The notes under the pieces were generated by a model. It was given only the letters and a program-made list of their open reading frames with translations. It did no database searches and was not told the DNA's origin. Shown here in pieces: positions 1 through 7,367 of a DNA stretch of 64,000 nucleotides. The stretch is from NCBI GenBank assembly GCA_050485405.1, contig JBJHBI010000008.1, forward strand, positions 1 through 64,000. The letters run 5' to 3'. Made by a program: the position numbers and the translations under genes. Each line of letters starts with the position of its first letter. The stretch's first letter is position 1. Source of the stretch: Saliniramus sp050485405. GTDB lineage: Bacteria; Pseudomonadota; Alphaproteobacteria; Rhizobiales; Beijerinckiaceae.

Positions 1-354
1 CGCCCCGGCGGCGGGATATCGGCGACGCCGAGCATGCATGTGGCGATCTCGACGCTGATCATGCTTCTGGCCTGGCGCATCTCGCGCGGCCTCGGCATCG
101 CCGCCACCGCCTTCCTGATCATTACCATGGTCGCCACCGTGCATCTCGGCTGGCACTACGCCATCGACGGCTATATCTCGCTCGCCGCCGTTCCCGCGAT
201 CTGGGCTTTCGCCGGGCGTGTCGCGGAATTCAACCTGCGCGGCGTGCGCATCGCTCGCGGCTTCACCCCCGTCATTCCCGCCGCCACCGACGTGCAGATG
301 CGCGACGGGCGCCGCGACAGCGACCGGGCCGGTATCCGCATTCCCCCCGGTTGA
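1..354 (+). CDS. PAP2-family phosphatase, C-terminal part (5' truncated by window edge)
   Basis: The frame is open from base 1, so the gene begins before the window. The visible 117 residues carry the second and third PAP2 signatures: SATPSMHVA (bases 19-45), whose His is the catalytic acid/base, and GWHYAIDGY (about 148-174), whose His is the phosphate nucleophile and Asp its partner. A hydrophobic segment lies between them. PAP2 enzymes are membrane proteins that dephosphorylate lipid phosphates or transfer inositol phosphate; the H-x3-D spacing and SMHVA form fit the inositolphosphotransferase/Aur1-like branch, which is an inference. The hydrophilic tail from about base 230 carries no recognised motif. 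Confidence 0.85.
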   Translation, partial: RPGGGISATPSMHVAISTLIMLLAWRISRGLGIAATAFLIITMVATVHLGWHYAIDGYISLAAVPAIWAFAGRVAEFNLRGVRIARGFTPVIPAATDVQMRDGRRDSDRAGIRIPPG

Positions 355-486
355 GCGATCCGGTGCGAGCGGGTGGGCGAATGCGCATCGGGGTTTTCGC
401 CGCCGAGGCCCTTCTCGCATGCGTTGGCAGCGGCTAAACCTTGCAGGGAAAGCGCCGAACGGCGCACGACATGCAGGGAGCGCTCC

Positions 487-1185
487 ATGAGTTTCATCTT
501 TCCGCCGCCCGAACGTCCGGCCTTGCCGATCGCGGGTACGGACGCATTGTTTCCGGTGCGTCGCGTCTATTGCGTCGGTCGCAACTACGCCGCGCACGGG
601 ATCGAGATGGGTGGTGATCCCTCGCGCGAGCCGCCCTTCTTCTTCATGAAGCCCGCCGACGCCCTCCAACCCGTCCCGGACGGGCAGGTCGCCGAGCATC
701 CCTATCCGCCGGGCACGGAGAATTATCATTTCGAGATCGAGATGGTCGTGGCGCTGAAATCGGGCGGTCGCGACATCCCGGTCGATACGGCGCTCGACTG
801 CGTCTACGGCTATGCCGTGGGCATCGACATGACCCGCCGCGATCTCCAGGACGAAGCGAAGCAGATGCGGCGGCCCTGGGAACTCGCCAAGGGTGGCGAT
901 TATTCCGGCCCGGTCGGCCCGCTGCATCCGGTCTCGCAGGTCGGGCATCCCGCGCGCGGCCCGATCTCGCTCGCGGTCGACGGCACCAAGCGCCAGGACG
1001 CCGATCTCGCCGAGATGATCTGGTCGGTGGCCGAGCAGGTTTCGTACCTGTCGCGTTATTTCGAGGTCATGCCCGGCGACGTCATCTTCTCCGGCACCCC
1101 CGCCGGCGTCGGTGCGGTTTCGCGCGGCGAGACCATGACGGCCTCGATCGACGGTCTCGGCAGCATCGTCCTGCGCGTCGTCTGA
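487..1185 (+). CDS. fumarylacetoacetate hydrolase family protein (fumarylpyruvate hydrolase-like)
   Basis: The protein has 232 residues, the size of single-domain FAH enzymes, which cleave C-C bonds of 2,4-dioxo acids with a divalent metal. Seen: VGRNYAAHGIEMG near residue 24, a metal-binding acidic stretch HFEIEMVVAL near 80, GIDMTRRDLQ near 115, and the C-terminal IFSGTPAGVGA. The GDPSREPPFFFMKP segment is typical of the fumarylpyruvate hydrolase group. The start is ATG 487, preceded by GCAGGGAG; the frame is open further upstream to 373, but without a convincing ribosome site. It lies 39 bp before an HpcH/HpaI aldolase in the same direction, suggesting joint catabolism of an aromatic ring-cleavage product. 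The exact substrate is not determinable from sequence. Confidence 0.9.
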   Translation: MSFIFPPPERPALPIAGTDALFPVRRVYCVGRNYAAHGIEMGGDPSREPPFFFMKPADALQPVPDGQVAEHPYPPGTENYHFEIEMVVALKSGGRDIPVDTALDCVYGYAVGIDMTRRDLQDEAKQMRRPWELAKGGDYSGPVGPLHPVSQVGHPARGPISLAVDGTKRQDADLAEMIWSVAEQVSYLSRYFEVMPGDVIFSGTPAGVGAVSRGETMTASIDGLGSIVLRVV

Positions 1186-1224
1186 CGCGCGGGCAACCTG
1201 TCTCGTTTCGCGGAAGGAAGAGAA

Positions 1225-2004
1225 ATGTCACCGGTCACTGCCCTGCGTGAGGGTCTCGACGCCGGCAAGCCGCTCCTGAGCGCCTGGTGCGGTATTCCCG
1301 AGCCGGCGATCCCGGCGCTGCTCGCGGCTGAGGAATTCGACCTCGTCACCCTCGACATGCAGCACGGCGCCGTCGATTTCGCGCAGACCCTGCGCAGCCT
1401 CCCCCTCGTGGCGGCGGCGGGAAAGCCGATGCTCGCGCGCATCCCGGTGGGGGATTTCGCCACCGCCTCGCGCCTGCTCGATGCCGGTGCCTGCGGCGTC
1501 ATCGCGCCGATGATCAACACGCTCGACGATGCGCAGCGTTTCGGCAAGGCGATGAAGTTCCCGCCCAAGGGCGAACGCAGCTGGGGGCCGCATACCGCGC
1601 TCGCCCTTTCGGGCCTCACCCCGGACGCCTATTTCGCCACGGCTAACGACTTCTCGATCGCGCTCGCGATGGTCGAGACGCGGGAATCGCTCGCGATCAT
1701 CGACGACATTCTCGCAACTTCGGGAATCGACGGGGTGTTCATCGGCCCGGCCGATCTCTCCATCGCCCTGTCGAACGGACGCGGCGTCGATGCCCAGTCC
1801 CGTGAGGTCGAGGATGCGCTCGACCATGCGCTCGCGCGGGTCCGAGAGGCGGGCAAGACCGCTGCTGTCTATGCGGCGACGGCGGAACGCGCGCGGGATC
1901 TGATGCAGCGCGGTTTCGACATCGTCGCGCTCGGCTCCGACGCCAACCTGCTGCGCGCAGGCGCACGATCCTGGATCGGCGCGGCGCGCGGCGGCCAGGG
2001 CTGA
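1225..2004 (+). CDS. HpcH/HpaI aldolase family protein
   Basis: This is a 259-residue class II (metal-dependent) pyruvate aldolase of the HpcH/HpaI/GarL family, which reversibly split 2-keto-4-hydroxy acids into pyruvate and an aldehyde. Key stretches: FDLVTLDMQHGAVDF (residues about 39-53, with the catalytic His), ARIPVGDF (about 72), ACGVIAPMINT (about 91, metal/pyruvate pocket) and GVFIGPADLSIALS (about 170). The start is ATG 1225 with GGAAGGAAG just upstream. It follows an FAH-family hydrolase in the same orientation. A bidirectional terminator lies about 100 bp downstream, closing this two-gene unit. Candidate substrates include 4-hydroxy-2-oxoheptanedioate or 2-keto-3-deoxy sugar acids. 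Confidence 0.9.
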   Translation: MSPVTALREGLDAGKPLLSAWCGIPEPAIPALLAAEEFDLVTLDMQHGAVDFAQTLRSLPLVAAAGKPMLARIPVGDFATASRLLDAGACGVIAPMINTLDDAQRFGKAMKFPPKGERSWGPHTALALSGLTPDAYFATANDFSIALAMVETRESLAIIDDILATSGIDGVFIGPADLSIALSNGRGVDAQSREVEDALDHALARVREAGKTAAVYAATAERARDLMQRGFDIVALGSDANLLRAGARSWIGAARGGQG

Positions 2005-2095
2005 CGAGGAGAGGGCTGAACGAGAGGACGGCTGAACGAGGGGAGGGCGCCCGGGGATCGGGTGCCTTTGCCTTCCGGAAGCTCGATGCATGACG

Positions 2096-2125
2096 AAAAA
2101 AAGCCTCCCGCAGGGGAGGCTTTTT
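2096..2125. terminator. bidirectional rho-independent terminator
   Basis: A perfect 7-bp GC stem GCCTCCC/GGGAGGC (2103-2109 with 2114-2120) has a GCAG loop, a run of A on its left and TTTTT on its right, so it can terminate on both strands. It separates the rightward hydrolase-aldolase unit from leftward ctrA. Confidence 0.9.
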
Positions 2126-2188
2126 CTTGGATATTGCGTCGCTTGGATATTGCGTCGCTTGGATCGTGCGTCGCTTCGTCTGCGCTCG
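2126..2188. repeat. 16-bp tandem repeat downstream of ctrA
   Basis: Unit CTTGGATATTGCGTCG occurs at 2126-2141 and 2142-2157, with a third copy having two changes at 2158-2173 and a degenerate fourth copy to 2188. The array lies between the terminator and the ctrA stop codon. Its TGCGTCG-nn-TGGA core resembles the unit of the array at 52704-52772. Confidence 0.8.
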
Positions 2189-2204
2189 CTTGGGCGGCGG
2201 CGCG

Positions 2205-2906
2205 TCAGCTCGCGACCCGCTCTTCGCTCTCGGCGGGCTCGCGCAGCACATAGCCGCGACCCCAGACGGTCTCGATGTAGTTCTTGCCCTGGGAAGCGTT
2301 GGCGAGCTTCTTGCGGAGCTTGCAGATGAAGACGTCGATGATCTTCAGCTCGGGCTCATCCATGCCGCCATAGAGATGGTTCAGGAACATTTCCTTGGTG
2401 AGCGTCGTCCCCTTGCGCAGGGAGAGCAGCTCCAGCATCTGGTATTCCTTGCCCGTCAGGTGCACCCGGGCCCCGCCGACTTCGACGGTCTTGGTGTCGA
2501 GGTTGACGACGAGATCGGCGGTGGTGATCACCGACTGGGCATGACCCTTCGAACGGCGTACGATCGCGTGGATGCGTGCGACCAGTTCGTCCTTGTGGAA
2601 CGGCTTCGTCAGATAGTCGTCGGCGCCGAAACCGAGGCCCCGTACCTTGTCCTCGATGCCGGCCATGCCGGAGAGGATCAGGATCGGCGTCTTGATCTTG
2701 GCGACACGCAGCGTGCGCAGCACCTCGTATCCCGACATGTCGGGAAGGTTGAGATCGAGGAGGATGATGTCGTAATCGTAGAGCTTGCCGAGATCGACAC
2801 CCTCTTCGCCGAGATCAGTAGTGTAGACGTTGAAATCTTCGGATTTCAACATCAGTTCGATGCTTTGCGCCGTTGCGCCATCGTCCTCGATGAGAAGTAC
2901 GCGCAT
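2205..2906 (-). CDS. ctrA: cell-cycle response regulator CtrA
   Basis: A 233-residue OmpR-type regulator matching CtrA almost word for word: receiver domain 1-118 with acidic pair ED (7-8), phospho-acceptor Asp51 in LLDLNLPDMSGYEVL, and Lys101 in DDYLTKPFHK; winged-helix domain about 125-225 ending in YIETVWGRGYVL. CtrA binds TTAA-type sites to silence the replication origin and to activate flagellar, division and pilus genes; it is activated through the CckA-ChpT relay and removed by ClpXP with CpdR, which is also encoded in this window (51407). The C-terminus here is EERVAS, without the two terminal alanines that act as the degradation tag in Caulobacter. It is transcribed away from fliI. 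Confidence 0.97.
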   Translation of the reverse strand: MRVLLIEDDGATAQSIELMLKSEDFNVYTTDLGEEGVDLGKLYDYDIILLDLNLPDMSGYEVLRTLRVAKIKTPILILSGMAGIEDKVRGLGFGADDYLTKPFHKDELVARIHAIVRRSKGHAQSVITTADLVVNLDTKTVEVGGARVHLTGKEYQMLELLSLRKGTTLTKEMFLNHLYGGMDEPELKIIDVFICKLRKKLANASQGKNYIETVWGRGYVLREPAESEERVAS

Positions 2907-3255
2907 GTTTCAGATCCCCAGCATGGCTCGAGCGTTTTCGGGCAAAGCGTCATCACCCGTTCACCACGGTGACCCCGTGGCGAGCGCCCCTTTCCGTCCG
3001 ATTCGCAACGCTATGCCTCAATGGTTAACAAAACCTGATTCTGGTGCGCAAGCAGATAAATGCCGATTGCGAGCGAATCGGTATAATATCTTGACTCACC
3101 GTCAGTTTTTGCTCTCCGAGACATTAACGTTCCGCATGAAGAAAACCAGCTAAGCGATTCAGCAGACTCGCTTTCGCCCCGAGCCAACAGACCCTTGTCC
3201 GTTAATCTCGGCTTCAGCAGTCTTAACGAAGCGAGTAAACGAAAGGTTAGCATCC
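2907..3255. promoter_or_regulatory. ctrA/fliI divergent regulatory region with GANTC cluster and CtrA half-site
   Basis: This 349-bp region lacks a gene. Six GANTC sites (CcrM methylation sequence) fall within 170 bp: 3000, 3037, 3075, 3093, 3156 and 3165 (first base). The sequence ATGGTTAA at 3021-3028 is, on the minus strand, the CtrA half-site TTAACCAT. A TATAAT hexamer lies at 3082-3087, but I see no good -35 partner on either strand. More TTAA-containing stretches occur at 3124, 3201 and 3225, none with the full TTAA-N7-TTAA spacing. Methylation-dependent transcription and CtrA autoregulation are inferred from the Caulobacter precedent. Confidence 0.6.
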
Positions 3256-4605
3256 GTGAAAGAAACACCGCGCTCCGACGGCAAATTTGCGGCAGCCCGC
3301 CGTGCACTCGAAGATATCGACAATTTCGACGTGTACGGGCGCGTCGTGGCGGTGCGCGGCCTCCTGATCGAGATCGCCGGCCCGATCGGCGCGATGCGTC
3401 TCGGCGGGCGTGTCGAGATCGATATCGATGGCGGCGCGAACGTGCCTTGCGAGGTGATCGGCTTCGAAGGTGACCGCGCGCTCGCGATGCCCTTCGGCAA
3501 TCTCGACGGTGTCCGGCGCGGTTGCGCGGCCCATGTGCGCCGCGCCGCCGGCTCCGTCAGACCCGGCCACGAATGGCTCGGTCGCGTCGTCGACGCACTC
3601 GGGCGCCCGGTCGATGGCGGCCCGCCGCTGCCCGAGGGCGGTCTCGCCTATCCGTTTCGCGCGGAGCCGCCGCCGGCTCATGCGCGGCGCAGGGTCGGCA
3701 CGCCCCTCGATCTCGGTGTGCGCGCGCTCAACACCTTCACCACCTGCTGCGCGGGGCAGCGTATGGGCATCTTCGCCGGTTCGGGTGTGGGAAAGTCCGT
3801 ACTGCTGTCGATGCTCGCCCGCTATACCGCCGCCGATGTCGCGGTGATCGGCCTCGTCGGCGAACGCGGGCGCGAAGTTCAGGAATTCCTCCAGGACGAT
3901 CTCGGCCCGGCCGGCCTCGCCCGCTCCGTCGTGGTCGTCGCGACGTCGGACGAGCCGGCCCTGATGCGCCGCAACGCGGCCTATCTCACGCTCACCCTGG
4001 CCGAGTATTTCCGCGATCAGGGCAAATCCGTGCTGTGCATGATCGATTCCATCACCCGTTTCGCCATGGCCCAGCGCGATATCGGCCTCGCCGGCGGCGA
4101 GCCGCCTACCGCCAAGGGCTATACGCCCACGGTCTTCTCGGAATTGCCGCGCCTGCTCGAGCGGGCCGGGCCGGGGACGGGGGAGGGGACGATCACCGGT
4201 CTGTTCACGGTGCTGGTGGAGGGCGACGATCACAACGAACCGGTCGCCGATGCGGTACGCGGCATTCTCGACGGCCATATCGTGATGGAGCGCGCCATTG
4301 CCGAGCGCGGGCGTTATCCGGCAATCAACGTGCTCAAATCGGTCTCGCGCACGATGCCGAAATCCTGTGATCCGGATTTCTGGCCGGTGGTGCAGCGTGC
4401 ACGCCAGGTGCTCGCCACCTATTCCGATATGGAAGAACTGATCCGCCTCGGCGCCTATCGCCCGGGATCGTCGGCGGAGGTCGACGAGGCGATTCGTCTC
4501 AACCCGGAATTGGAAAGCTTCCTCGGTCAAGGTAAGGAAGAGTCAACTTCCATCGGTCATGGTTACCAACGGCTGGCGCAGATCATGTCCGCGCCGGCGA
4601 CGTGA
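3256..4605 (+). CDS. fliI: flagellar export ATPase FliI
   Basis: A 449-residue F1-beta-like ATPase that energises type III export of flagellar subunits at the base of the flagellum. Walker A is GSGVGKS (about residues 175-181); Walker B lies in SVLCMIDSITRFAMAQRDIG (about 258), followed by the GEPPTAKGYTPTVFSELPRLLERAG signature. The N-terminal 30 residues are the region that in the family contacts FliH and membrane. The start is GTG 3256, with GAAAGG about 10 bases upstream. It is followed after 28 bp by fliJ, the usual partner, and is transcribed away from ctrA; CtrA control of this flagellar operon is plausible. The length is normal for the family (about 440 residues). Confidence 0.95.
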   Translation: MKETPRSDGKFAAARRALEDIDNFDVYGRVVAVRGLLIEIAGPIGAMRLGGRVEIDIDGGANVPCEVIGFEGDRALAMPFGNLDGVRRGCAAHVRRAAGSVRPGHEWLGRVVDALGRPVDGGPPLPEGGLAYPFRAEPPPAHARRRVGTPLDLGVRALNTFTTCCAGQRMGIFAGSGVGKSVLLSMLARYTAADVAVIGLVGERGREVQEFLQDDLGPAGLARSVVVVATSDEPALMRRNAAYLTLTLAEYFRDQGKSVLCMIDSITRFAMAQRDIGLAGGEPPTAKGYTPTVFSELPRLLERAGPGTGEGTITGLFTVLVEGDDHNEPVADAVRGILDGHIVMERAIAERGRYPAINVLKSVSRTMPKSCDPDFWPVVQRARQVLATYSDMEELIRLGAYRPGSSAEVDEAIRLNPELESFLGQGKEESTSIGHGYQRLAQIMSAPAT

Positions 4606-4633
4606 CGTGTGGTCTGGGTGGAGTTGAAGGACG

Positions 4634-5047
4634 ATGAAATCGCGTGACACGCTCATTCGCCTGAAGCGTTTTCAGGTTGACGAGAAGCGCCGACGCGTGG
4701 CGCAGATCGAGATGATGATCGCAGACTTCGAGCGCATGGCGGCCGATCTGCAAGCCGAAATCGCCTCGGAAGAGGAAAAGGCGGGGATCACCGATACGGC
4801 GCATTTCGCCTATCCCACCTATGCCAAGGCAGCGGCGCAGCGGCGCGAGAACCTCTTGCAATCGGCGGCCAACCTGACGGGTGAGCTCGGCGATGCGAAG
4901 GCCGAACTCGCCGAGGCGTTCGAGGAACTCAAGAAAGTCGAGATCCTCGACGATCGCGAGAGAGGCGCCGAGCGCACCGCCGCCGGTGCGCGCGAACAGG
5001 CGCAGATGGACCAGCTCGGCCTGTCGCGCTCGGTGCGCGGATACTGA
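4634..5047 (+). CDS. fliJ: flagellar export protein FliJ
   Basis: A 137-residue, almost wholly alpha-helical and highly charged protein with heptad character, predicted to form an antiparallel coiled coil. FliJ is the central stalk of the FliI hexamer and a chaperone-escort carrier at the export gate. The N-terminal pattern RDTLIRLKRFQVDEKRRRVAQIE is typical of the alphaproteobacterial form. It starts at ATG 4634 with GAAGGA eight bases upstream and lies 28 bp after fliI. No other flagellar gene is in the window, so this is a detached piece of the flagellar regulon. Confidence 0.9.
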   Translation: MKSRDTLIRLKRFQVDEKRRRVAQIEMMIADFERMAADLQAEIASEEEKAGITDTAHFAYPTYAKAAAQRRENLLQSAANLTGELGDAKAELAEAFEELKKVEILDDRERGAERTAAGAREQAQMDQLGLSRSVRGY

Positions 5048-5059
5048 TCCGCGCGACCC

Positions 5060-5704
5060 TCATCGATCCTCCGGCAGGGGAATGAACGGCACATGCGCCG
5101 CCGCCCCCTCCGGAAGCAGACCCTCGTGCCGGGGGTCGTCCATGATCTCGATCGCGAGCTTGTAGGGCGTGAAGCCGCTGCGGCGATAGAAGGCGAGCGC
5201 GCCCGGATGGTCGAAATTGCAGGTATGGACGAAAAATCGCGAGATCGGTCGCGCGAAGGCGCGCAGAATCGCGAAATCCATCAGAAACCGCCCCTTCCCC
5301 TTACCCACCGCATCACCGACGAGACCGAAATAGGCAAGTTCGCACGCGTCCTGCGCGCGAAAGTCGAGCTCCAGCAATCCGATCGGGCGATCATCCTCGA
5401 ACAGCGCGAAGCGCTCGAAACCGGGATCGGCGAGCAGCGCGTCGAGCGCCTCGTCGGAAAGCCGCAGCCGCCCCGTCCAGAGCCAGTCCTCACCGATCGC
5501 ACGAAACAGCGCGCGGTAGCTCTCGCGATCGGGAGTGAAGGGGTGGATAGCGACGTCGGCGGGCGCTTTCGCCGGCGCCCGGTCCGGCGGCGCCGTCATC
5601 GCAAGATAGGTGACGAGTGTCGCGAGCTTGCCGACCGGCAGGTCCGTGTAACCGTCGAGGCTGCACTGGAGATGCGTCGCGGATGAGGGTTGTTGATCAG
5701 GCAT
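5060..5704 (-). CDS. GNAT family N-acetyltransferase
   Basis: A 214-residue protein. The acetyl-CoA binding core is visible from about residue 60 to 200: ERFALFEDDRPIGLLELDF (beta2-beta3), ACELAYFGLVGDAVGKGKGRFLMDFAI (beta4 and the pyrophosphate loop, with a G-K-G-K-G variant of the usual Q/R-x-x-G-x-G/A) and HPGALAFYRRSGFTPY (alpha4-beta6-7). The N-terminal 40 residues (LDGYTDLPVGKLATLVTYLAM) form a conserved extension seen in an alphaproteobacterial subgroup, so the upstream ATG at 5704 is preferred. The substrate is unknown. It converges on fliJ with a 12-bp gap, so it is not part of the flagellar operon. Confidence 0.85.
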   Translation of the reverse strand: MPDQQPSSATHLQCSLDGYTDLPVGKLATLVTYLAMTAPPDRAPAKAPADVAIHPFTPDRESYRALFRAIGEDWLWTGRLRLSDEALDALLADPGFERFALFEDDRPIGLLELDFRAQDACELAYFGLVGDAVGKGKGRFLMDFAILRAFARPISRFFVHTCNFDHPGALAFYRRSGFTPYKLAIEIMDDPRHEGLLPEGAAAHVPFIPLPEDR

Positions 5705-5791
5705 GACGAAGCGTTAGCAGAAACGCAAACGGCGGAAAAGCGCGAGAACGCGCAGGCAGGCGGTGGGGCAGGGCGCTCATCGGCGAAAACT

Positions 5792-5876
5792 GCCGTAAAA
5801 TCAGACAAATCGCCGTAAATTTCCGCAGCTCGCGCCCCCCTACTTCAATCAAATTTTAACTACTATTCAGAATAGT
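5792..5876. promoter_or_regulatory. operator-like repeats upstream of the chemoreceptor-like gene
   Basis: Two GCCGTAAA direct repeats (5792-5799 and 5812-5819) are exactly 20 bp apart. A perfect 7+1+7 palindrome ACTATTC-A-GAATAGT (5862-5876) lies in an AT-rich patch 64 bp before the start of the 5941 gene. The binding proteins are unknown; the positions suggest transcriptional control of the downstream gene. Confidence 0.45.
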
Positions 5877-5940
5877 GTTTTGCCGGGGACTGAAATCGAC
5901 GAATCCGAGGAGGCAACTCCGGAATCGGAAAGGCGGGGCA

Positions 5941-7035
5941 ATGGCGCTGGAAGCGATCGAACACATACAGGCGGGTCAGATGCGGGGACAGCCGGCAAAG
6001 CAGGAACAAGGCGGCAATCTCCACGATATCGCCCGCGTCACCGGTGAGGTCCGCGAGCTCGCCGCCGACAAGACCCGCCGCATCCAGCAGGTTACCGGGC
6101 AGATGCGCATCCTCGCGCTCAACGCCATGATCGAGGCGACGCGCGCCGGCGAATACGGGCGCGGATTTTCCGTCGTCGCCCAGGAGGTCCGCTCCGTCGG
6201 CAGCGAGATCGACGGGGTCGCCAAGGAACTCGAAGCCCATCTCACCCAGCGCATCCTCGAACTGCAACAGCGCGTCCAGAGCCTCGCTGAGGAGGCCCAG
6301 GGCGAGCGCCTCGTCGATCTCTCCCTCAACGCCATCGAACTGATCGACCGCAATCTCTTCGAGCGGACCTGCGACGTGCGCTGGTGGGCGACCGATTCCG
6401 CCGTCGTCGACTGCGCCCGCGAGGCCGACCAGGATGCCGTCGCCTATGCCTGCCGGCGCCTCGGCGTGATCCTCGAGGCCTATACCGTATATCTCGATCT
6501 TTGGTTGTGCGATCTCGACGGCAACGTCATCGCCAACGGACGCCCCGAGCGCTACGACGTGATCGGCCGCAACGTGGCCCGCGAAGCCTGGTTCCGCGAG
6601 GCGGCCGCGCTTGCTTCTGGCGACGATTACGCCGTGGGCAGCGTGGCTCGCCAGCCCGAGCTGGATAACGGGCAGGTTCTGACCTATTGCGCGAGCGTTC
6701 GCGAGAACGGCGAAGCGAACGGCAGGCCGCTCGGCGTCCTCGCCATCCATTTCGACTGGGAGCCGCAGGCGCGCGCCATCGTCGACGGTGTGCGCATCGC
6801 CCCCGCCGAACGCGATCTCACGCGCGTGCTTCTGGTCGATGCGGACCACCGCATCATCGCCGCATCGGACGGGCAGGGCATTCTCTCCGAGCAGATCCAG
6901 CTTCGCACCGGCAACCGCGATTCCGGCCATTACCGCGCGCCCGACGGCACCACCGTCGCCTTCCACGCGACGCCCGGCTACGAGACCTATGCGGGGCTCG
7001 GTTGGTACGGTGTGATCATGCGCAGCCCCGGCTGA
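5941..7035 (+). CDS. soluble chemoreceptor-like protein: MCP hairpin tip followed by C-terminal Cache-like domain
   Basis: A 364-residue protein with no transmembrane segment. Residues about 30-120 form a helical hairpin containing the MCP signalling tip (LALNAMIEATRAGEYGRGF around 58-76, then SVVAQEVR), the part that in chemoreceptors contacts CheA and CheW. Residues about 125-360 look like a Cache sensor: DLWLCDLDGNVIANGRPERYDVIG, WFREA, DDYAVGSV, and a second repeat VLLVDADHRIIAASDG ending in GLGWYGVIMRSPG. The sensor thus lies after the signalling tip, the reverse of ordinary MCPs, where it precedes it across the membrane. ATG 5941 is chosen because GGAAAGGCGG precedes it. The ligand is unknown; a cytoplasmic energy or metabolite receptor is the best guess. 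Confidence 0.75.
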   Translation: MALEAIEHIQAGQMRGQPAKQEQGGNLHDIARVTGEVRELAADKTRRIQQVTGQMRILALNAMIEATRAGEYGRGFSVVAQEVRSVGSEIDGVAKELEAHLTQRILELQQRVQSLAEEAQGERLVDLSLNAIELIDRNLFERTCDVRWWATDSAVVDCAREADQDAVAYACRRLGVILEAYTVYLDLWLCDLDGNVIANGRPERYDVIGRNVAREAWFREAAALASGDDYAVGSVARQPELDNGQVLTYCASVRENGEANGRPLGVLAIHFDWEPQARAIVDGVRIAPAERDLTRVLLVDADHRIIAASDGQGILSEQIQLRTGNRDSGHYRAPDGTTVAFHATPGYETYAGLGWYGVIMRSPG

Positions 7036-7201
7036 GCCGGCGCGCGCGACGCGGATCGCATTGCGGAAAGCTACTTCCAGCGAGCATGCCCTTGCGGAAG
7101 GCCGCGTGTTTCGCGAGGGTGGCGCCGTTCGCGTCCGATTCGGTCGTTCCTCCGGAACGCCGCGCGATCATCCCGGTGGCGTAAACCCTGGAGCCGGCCC
7201 C

Positions 7202-7357
7202 ATGATGGCTTTGCCTTTCCTGATCGTCTTCGTGGGCCTCGTCTTCGCCTGGCGCGACCGGCGCGGTCTCGCTCTCGCCACCGGTCTGGCGGCGATCGGG
7301 GTTACGCTGGTGCTGTTTCGCCTGCACGCCACCGACAGCCTCGCATTGTCCTTCTGA
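7202..7357 (+). CDS. DUF5993 family small membrane protein
   Basis: A 51-residue protein with two short hydrophobic helices (LPFLIVFVGLVFAWRDRR and LALATGLAAIGVTLVLFRLHA). This matches the small DUF5993 family, repeatedly found just upstream of disulfide bond formation protein B, as here (10-bp gap to dsbB). ATG 7202 is supported by TGGAG nine to ten bases upstream. The function is unknown; the context suggests an accessory subunit of the neighbouring DsbB-like oxidoreductase. The frame is open further upstream, but that part has no hydrophobic or conserved character. Confidence 0.8.
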   Translation: MMALPFLIVFVGLVFAWRDRRGLALATGLAAIGVTLVLFRLHATDSLALSF

Positions 7358-7367
7358 GGAGGTCGCC

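Noticed and set aside
3201..3240. Full CtrA box before fliI from the two TTAA stretches
   Set aside because: The TTAA elements are 17-20 bp apart rather than the required 7, so only half-sites can be claimed.
5863..6966. 367-codon open frame antisense to the chemoreceptor-like gene
   Set aside because: Same codon-shadow effect; the sense protein has clear MCP and Cache-like motifs, the antisense one has none.
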